Part shown: positions 60,271-64,000 of the stretch, piece by piece
How the letters are laid out: every line of letters begins with the position of its first letter
Position numbering within the stretch: position 1 is the first letter of the stretch
Source: Jannaschia helgolandensis
GTDB taxonomy: Bacteria; Pseudomonadota; Alphaproteobacteria; Rhodobacterales; Rhodobacteraceae
Assembly: GCF_900109285.1 (NCBI RefSeq)
Contig: NZ_FNZQ01000004.1
Span: 186,001 to 250,000, forward strand
Direction: 5' to 3'
DNA length: 64,000 nt
Position numbers and translations under genes: made by a program
Notes under the pieces: model-generated
Databases searched by the model: none
What the model was told of the DNA's origin: nothing
Seen by the model: only the letters and a program-made list of their open reading frames with translations

Positions 60271-60323
60271 CAAAAACGAAAAAGCCCCGCACGACCCTCC
60301 GGCAGGAAAAGTCGAAACGGGGC
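60271..60323 (-). terminator. Leader terminator (attenuator) of the amide operon
   Basis: On the minus strand a hairpin with outer stem GCCCCG/CGGGGC (60318-60323 with 60284-60289) and an inner stem around CGAC/GTCG is followed by TTTTTCGTTTTT, ending eight bases before the AmiC start. A second small hairpin GCGG-N5-CCGC (60335-60347) precedes it. A terminator in front of its own first gene, in an operon encoding an ANTAR antiterminator, points to regulated read-through. Confidence 0.85.
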
Positions 60324-60421
60324 CTGATTGCCCAGCGGTCTTGCCGCTTGTGTCTCAAGCTAAGGCGAAGCCGCGCGTGACTGTCCACGATTCTGCTCAA
60401 CTTAATCTCTTCGGAGTCGCC

Positions 60422-60444
60422 AAATTGGGGTTTTCGCCCAATTT
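60422..60444. repeat. Perfect 8-bp inverted repeat upstream of the attenuator
   Basis: AAATTGGG (60422-60429) and CCCAATTT (60437-60444) flank seven bases. It lies about 100 bases upstream of the terminator in the probable promoter region of the amide operon. It could be an operator for a nitrogen or global regulator or part of the leader RNA fold. Confidence 0.5.
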
Positions 60445-60481
60445 TTAGGCAAATTTCGCGAAGTAAGTGGAAAAGCCCTGA

Positions 60482-60640
60482 TCAGGCGACCTTTGCAATC
60501 GCCAGATCGGCCATCTGAATGATTGCGTCGCGCTTGCTGGCCACGGCAATGAATCGGCTGTTGTGACAGAATTTCGCACCGGGAACGCCCGATGCCGCCT
60601 CCAGCGCCGCGTCCGTCAGACCCGCCCAGGCTTCCGGCAG
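60482..60640 (-). pseudogene. C-terminal fragment of a MYG1-family (UPF0160) protein
   Basis: About 50 codons before the stop at 60482 read LPEAWAGLTDAALEAASGVP then GAKFCHNSRFIAVASKRDAI, the end of MYG1-type metal-dependent hydrolases/exonucleases. The rest of the gene is replaced by the IS481 left-end remnant. In frame with part of that remnant it forms a 155-codon hybrid frame that is unlikely to be functional. Confidence 0.6.
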
Positions 60641-60664
60641 TCGGCCCGCGTGTCGAAGGTGTCG

Positions 60665-60957
60665 TCGCCGGTTCGGATCGTGGTCAGAACCTTTGACCGC
60701 GGTTCCTTCGGGCCGGTTTTCAGATCCTCGACCGTCGCCCGCTTCCGCCACTTCGCAACCGTCTTGGGATTGATCCCCAACTCCCGGCTCAGTTCCGAGA
60801 GCGAAGCTTGCGATCGCTGTATTCAGCTCTGACGGCGTGCGTGGTCGTAGCGCTGCCGTGACGAACCTGTCCAATAGTGCTTCCTTCCATTCCTGAGAAT
60901 GGATCACACCATCAAACCGTGTGATCAAAAACCTAAGGTTTAACGACACATAATTGT
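60665..60957 (-). pseudogene. IS481-family transposase remnant, left end (copy C)
   Basis: Starting at about 60957 on the minus strand the sequence matches copies A and B through the element end and start codon. In shifting frames it then encodes VRHGSATT-like, GINPKTVAKWRKRATVED and LKTGPKEPRSK. Frameshifts and loss of the DDE domain make it inactive. It joins directly to the MYG1 fragment. Confidence 0.7.
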
Positions 60958-61093
60958 TCTACCGACAATGAATCGAAAAGCCGTATAGGGCGCGTCCCGA
61001 AGGGTTCATGGGAAAATGCCGCTCCTCAGAAGATGGATCGAATGATGCCCTTTAAGCGTTGTGTTCCGAGCATTCTCGATGATTGGAGATACA

Positions 61094-61951
61094 ATGGCAC
61101 AGCGCGCACTCTGGAAAGGTCAGCTTCGGCTGTCGCTCGTCTCAATCCCGGTCGAACTCTACGCCGCCCACGATTCCTCTGCGCGGGTGTCGTTCCGCCA
61201 GATTCACAAACCCAGCGGAAAGCGAGTGCATTATGACAAGACCGTTGCCGGAGTAGGGCCGGTGAAGGCGGACGATATCGTCAAGGGCTACGAGGTGAAT
61301 GGCGATTACATCCTACTCGATCCGGACGAAATCGATGCCATCAAGCTGGAGACGAAGAAGACCCTCGAACTGGTCCAGTTCGTAGGTGCCTGTGAGATCC
61401 CGCCACTTTATTTCGACAAGCCTTATTATCTTGTACCAACCGACGACTTGGCCGAGGACGCCTACCGGGTGGTTCGCGATGCTCTGCGTGCGACCGAGAA
61501 GGTGGGGCTGGGTCAGATGACCATGCGGGGTAAGGAATACCTGGTCGCGATCAAGCCCTGCGGCGACGGCCTGTTGCTCGAAACGCTGTATTATGCAGAT
61601 GAGTTGCGCGACAGCGAGCCAATGTTTTCAGACATCAAGGATACGAAGGCCGATGATGAGCTGCTCGATCTCGCGACAGCGTTGATCAAGAAGAAGACTG
61701 CACCTTTCGATGCAGAGAATTTCACCGATCACTATGCCGAGGCGTTAAAGGATCTGATCGAGGCCAAGAAGAAAAACCGCAAGACACAGCGCGTCAGCGC
61801 CGACGAGGAAGAGCGACCCGCCGGAGACAACGTCGTGGATCTGATGGCGGCCCTGAAGCAAAGCCTCGGACGCGGCGACAAGAAAGCGGCAGTTAAGAAG
61901 AAGCCGGCAGCGAAATCACCCTCGAAAAGCAAAGAGAGGAAGGCGTCATAA
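61094..61951 (+). CDS. ku: Ku protein of bacterial non-homologous end joining
   Basis: A 285-aa Ku: core beta-barrel with ALWKGQLRLSLVSIPVELYA at the N-terminus, SFRQIHKPSGKRVHYDKTV, VKGYEVNGDYILLDPDEI and a C-terminal helical part, then a Lys/Ala/Ser-rich basic tail (about 255-285) that helps DNA threading. GGAG five bases before ATG 61094 fixes the start. It binds broken DNA ends and recruits LigD, whose gene starts one base after the ku stop. Confidence 0.95.
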   Translation: MAQRALWKGQLRLSLVSIPVELYAAHDSSARVSFRQIHKPSGKRVHYDKTVAGVGPVKADDIVKGYEVNGDYILLDPDEIDAIKLETKKTLELVQFVGACEIPPLYFDKPYYLVPTDDLAEDAYRVVRDALRATEKVGLGQMTMRGKEYLVAIKPCGDGLLLETLYYADELRDSEPMFSDIKDTKADDELLDLATALIKKKTAPFDAENFTDHYAEALKDLIEAKKKNRKTQRVSADEEERPAGDNVVDLMAALKQSLGRGDKKAAVKKKPAAKSPSKSKERKAS

Positions 61952-64000
61952 ATGGCTGGTCCGGGTGACAAGCTGGCAGACTACTCTACACGGCGCGATT
62001 TTTCCCGCACGGCTGAGCCCGAAGGCAAGATGCATCAGGTGCGTCGCGCCGGACTGCAGTTCTTAGTGCAAAAGCACGCCGCCACACGTCTCCACTATGA
62101 TTTTCGGCTGGAATGGAACGGTGTTCTCCTGAGTTGGGCCGTGACCAAGGGGCCGACCGCCGATCCACGTCAGAAGCGGCTTGCGGTGCGGACCGAGGAT
62201 CATCCGCTGGATTATGGCGATTTCGAAGGCACGATCCCGAAAGGTGAATATGGCGGCGGCACCGTCATGCTTTGGGATGAGGGAACGTGGCTGCCGAAAG
62301 GCGACCCCGACGCGGGCCTCACGGTGGGCAATCTCAAGGTCGTGCTGCAAGGGCACCGGATGCGGGGGGCCTGGGCGCTTGTGCGGATGAAGCCGCGCAA
62401 AGGCGAGAAGCGCGAGAACTGGTTGCTGATCAAGGAGCGGGATGCCCTCGCCTCGGATGAGCCTGACGGCCTGACGGCGACACAGAAGGTGTCGGTGCGC
62501 ACTGGACGCACGATGAACGAAATCGCACGCGGAGAGAAGTTTAAGCCCGCGGCAACGAAAAAACGAGACGGAAAGCGCCCACCATTTCGCAAGGTCCAGC
62601 TGGCCACGCTCGCCGAGACTGCGCCCGAAGGCGACGACTGGATCCATGAAACAAAGTTCGACGGATATCGCTGCCTTGCCTCCCTTGGCAAGGGTGGGAC
62701 GCGCCTGTTCACGCGCAGTGGAAACGACTGGACCAATAAGTTCGCGGCGCTGGACGGGGCCTTCGACACGCTGCCCTGCGCGTCGGCATTGATCGACGGC
62801 GAGGTGATGGCCGCCCGGATCAGTGGCACGGCATTCTCATCCCTACAGGACGCCCTGAACATCGGCGATCCGTTGGTATTTTACGCATTCGACCTCCTGT
62901 CCCTCGACGGCGCCGATCTGGCGAAACTTCCTCAGACCGCTCGGCGTGAAGCACTTACGAAACTGATGGCTGGAATGCCGGAGGGTGGCACCTTGCGGAT
63001 GAGCCAGCATGTGCAGGGCCATGGACCCGAAGTCTTTGCCGCAGCCTGCGAGGCGGGGGCCGAGGGCATTATCAGTAAACGTTGCGACGCGCCTTATCGT
63101 GGTGCGCGCACCAAGGCGTGGCGCAAGCAGAAATGCACCAAACGGCAGGAGTTTGTGGTGGGGGGCCTGTCGCCGTCAGAGAAGCGGGGACGGCCGTTCG
63201 CGTCGCTTTTGCTGGGCGAGTTTGGTCCTGACGGGCTGCGTTATCGAGGTCGGGTCGGCACCGGGTTCACCGATGCCGATTTCGACCGGCTGGAGAAGAC
63301 GCTGAAAGCCCGCAAGACGAGTCCATTCATCGACGTGCCTGCCAATATTGCCCGTGCGGCGACATGGGTAACGCCCAAAGCCGTTGTCGAGATAGACTTT
63401 GCCGAATTCACCGCCGACGGCCACATTCGCCACGGCACCTATCTGGGGCTGCGTGAGGATAAGGAGGCCGCCACCGTGACAATTGAGCAACCGGAAACGG
63501 ATTCACCCGTCGTGGCTGGCGTGAAGATCAGCAACCCTGACCGACGGGTGTTCGGCGATGCCGGTTTCACCAAACTGGATGTCGCGCGGTATTATGAGCG
63601 GGCAGGCGAACGTTTGACTGAAATAGCAGGCCACCGACCTCTTTCTCTTTTACGCTGTCCCGGTGGCCTGGAAGAAGCGTGTTTCTTTCAAAAGCACGGC
63701 CACGGTGCGATGCCTGCCGCACTCCAACGCATCGCCATCGAGGAAAGTAACGGCGAGACTGCCGATTATCTTTACGCAACGCGCGCCGAATCCTTCGTCG
63801 CCGCGGCGCAGATGGGCACAGTCGAGTTTCACATTCAGGGGGCGCGCACCGATCGGCTCGACCGGCCAGACCGGCTCGTCTTCGATCTCGACCCAGACGA
63901 AGGACTCGGGTGGGACGATGTGCGGCAAACTGCATTGGACCTGCGCGGCTGGCTGTCCGATCTCGCGCTGGAAAGCGGGGCGATGGTGACCGGCGGGAAG
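61952..64000 (+). CDS. ligD: Multifunctional ATP-dependent DNA ligase LigD (partial, runs off right edge)
   Basis: 683 codons are visible. The domain order is phosphoesterase (about 35-150: QKHAATRLHYDFRLEWNG, IPKGEYGGGTVMLWDEGTW), ligase (about 205-490) with the nucleotide-accepting Lys235 in ETKFDGYR and GEVMAAR, then the start of the primase-polymerase (from about 515: ISNPDRRVF) with catalytic Asp645 and Asp647 in FDLDPDEG. This PE-LIG-POL order is that of Pseudomonas-type LigD. It trims, fills and seals double-strand breaks with Ku. The gene begins one base after ku; the end lies outside. Confidence 0.95.
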   Translation, partial: MAGPGDKLADYSTRRDFSRTAEPEGKMHQVRRAGLQFLVQKHAATRLHYDFRLEWNGVLLSWAVTKGPTADPRQKRLAVRTEDHPLDYGDFEGTIPKGEYGGGTVMLWDEGTWLPKGDPDAGLTVGNLKVVLQGHRMRGAWALVRMKPRKGEKRENWLLIKERDALASDEPDGLTATQKVSVRTGRTMNEIARGEKFKPAATKKRDGKRPPFRKVQLATLAETAPEGDDWIHETKFDGYRCLASLGKGGTRLFTRSGNDWTNKFAALDGAFDTLPCASALIDGEVMAARISGTAFSSLQDALNIGDPLVFYAFDLLSLDGADLAKLPQTARREALTKLMAGMPEGGTLRMSQHVQGHGPEVFAAACEAGAEGIISKRCDAPYRGARTKAWRKQKCTKRQEFVVGGLSPSEKRGRPFASLLLGEFGPDGLRYRGRVGTGFTDADFDRLEKTLKARKTSPFIDVPANIARAATWVTPKAVVEIDFAEFTADGHIRHGTYLGLREDKEAATVTIEQPETDSPVVAGVKISNPDRRVFGDAGFTKLDVARYYERAGERLTEIAGHRPLSLLRCPGGLEEACFFQKHGHGAMPAALQRIAIEESNGETADYLYATRAESFVAAAQMGTVEFHIQGARTDRLDRPDRLVFDLDPDEGLGWDDVRQTALDLRGWLSDLALESGAMVTGGK

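Noticed and set aside
60335-60347. Calling the GCGG-N5-CCGC hairpin an ANTAR hexaloop
   Set aside because: Its loop is five bases and lacks the A1/G4 pattern; only the terminator and the ANTAR protein are supported.

Overview
The window looks like a chromosomal segment from an alphaproteobacterium of the Rhodobacterales (Roseobacter group). Reasons: high GC coding sequence with AAGGAG-type ribosome binding sites, an FnrL-type site in front of a cbb3 oxidase operon, a 2,3-dihydroxypropane-1-sulfonate (DHPS) catabolic cluster with its own TRAP transporter, and a Ku/LigD pair. No rRNA gene, complete tRNA gene or CRISPR array is visible. The species cannot be named from this window.

Region 1 (1-12878) is a tandem array of two integrated elements at a tRNA-Asn 3' end. 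A 48-bp perfect repeat (7576-7623 and 12831-12878) matches the anticodon-arm to 3'-end part of tRNA-Asn(GUU). The intact tRNA must lie left of base 1. Element 1 (<1-7623) has an integrase, an AlpA-like regulator and a packaging module (TerS-like, zinc-ribbon protein, and a large terminase split into separate ATPase and nuclease genes). Element 2 (7624-12878) is small and eroded: integrase, two excisionase-like regulators, an XRE regulator with palindromic operators, and fragments of a primase-polymerase and of two nuclease-like genes.

Region 2 (12879-15060) has a PD-(D/E)XK nuclease-like gene that appears leaderless, a doubtful small ORF and an IS5-type remnant.

Region 3 (15134-30135) is an envelope-charge and envelope-stress island. 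Two OmpR/histidine-kinase pairs flank an ArnT-like/GT2/GtrA glycosyltransferase operon. They are followed by a PepSY-like periplasmic protein with an acidic repeat tail, small membrane proteins, DedA, a DegQ/DegS-type protease and MprF. A shared motif, close to CATTAC-N6-GTAATG, lies in front of six of these transcription units and suggests one regulon.

Region 4 (30272-38797) is low-oxygen respiration: nirK convergent with mprF, then ccoI-ccoS-ccoN-ccoO-ccoQ-ccoP behind an FNR box, plus two membrane-protein genes. ccoG and ccoH are not in the window.

Region 5 (39325-49497) is organosulfonate catabolism: TRAP transporter, HpsN, two further dehydrogenases, UspA, sulfopyruvate decarboxylase ComDE and an FMN alpha-hydroxy-acid dehydrogenase. 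A divergent LacI-type regulator has two operator-like palindromes. A 57-aa membrane protein is encoded first in the operon.

Region 6 (49498-52345) is a decay zone: an IS3 OrfA/serine-recombinase chimera, a broken tripartite tricarboxylate transporter, an intact OsmC gene and an IS481 scar.

Region 7 (52384-60444) is an amide/peptide uptake and hydrolysis operon: AmiC-like sensor, ANTAR antiterminator, two permeases, binding protein, acetamidase/formamidase and a fused double ATPase. It starts behind a terminator hairpin, as expected for AmiR-type antitermination. Region 8 (60482-64000) has an IS481/MYG1 scar, then ku and ligD, the latter running off the right edge.
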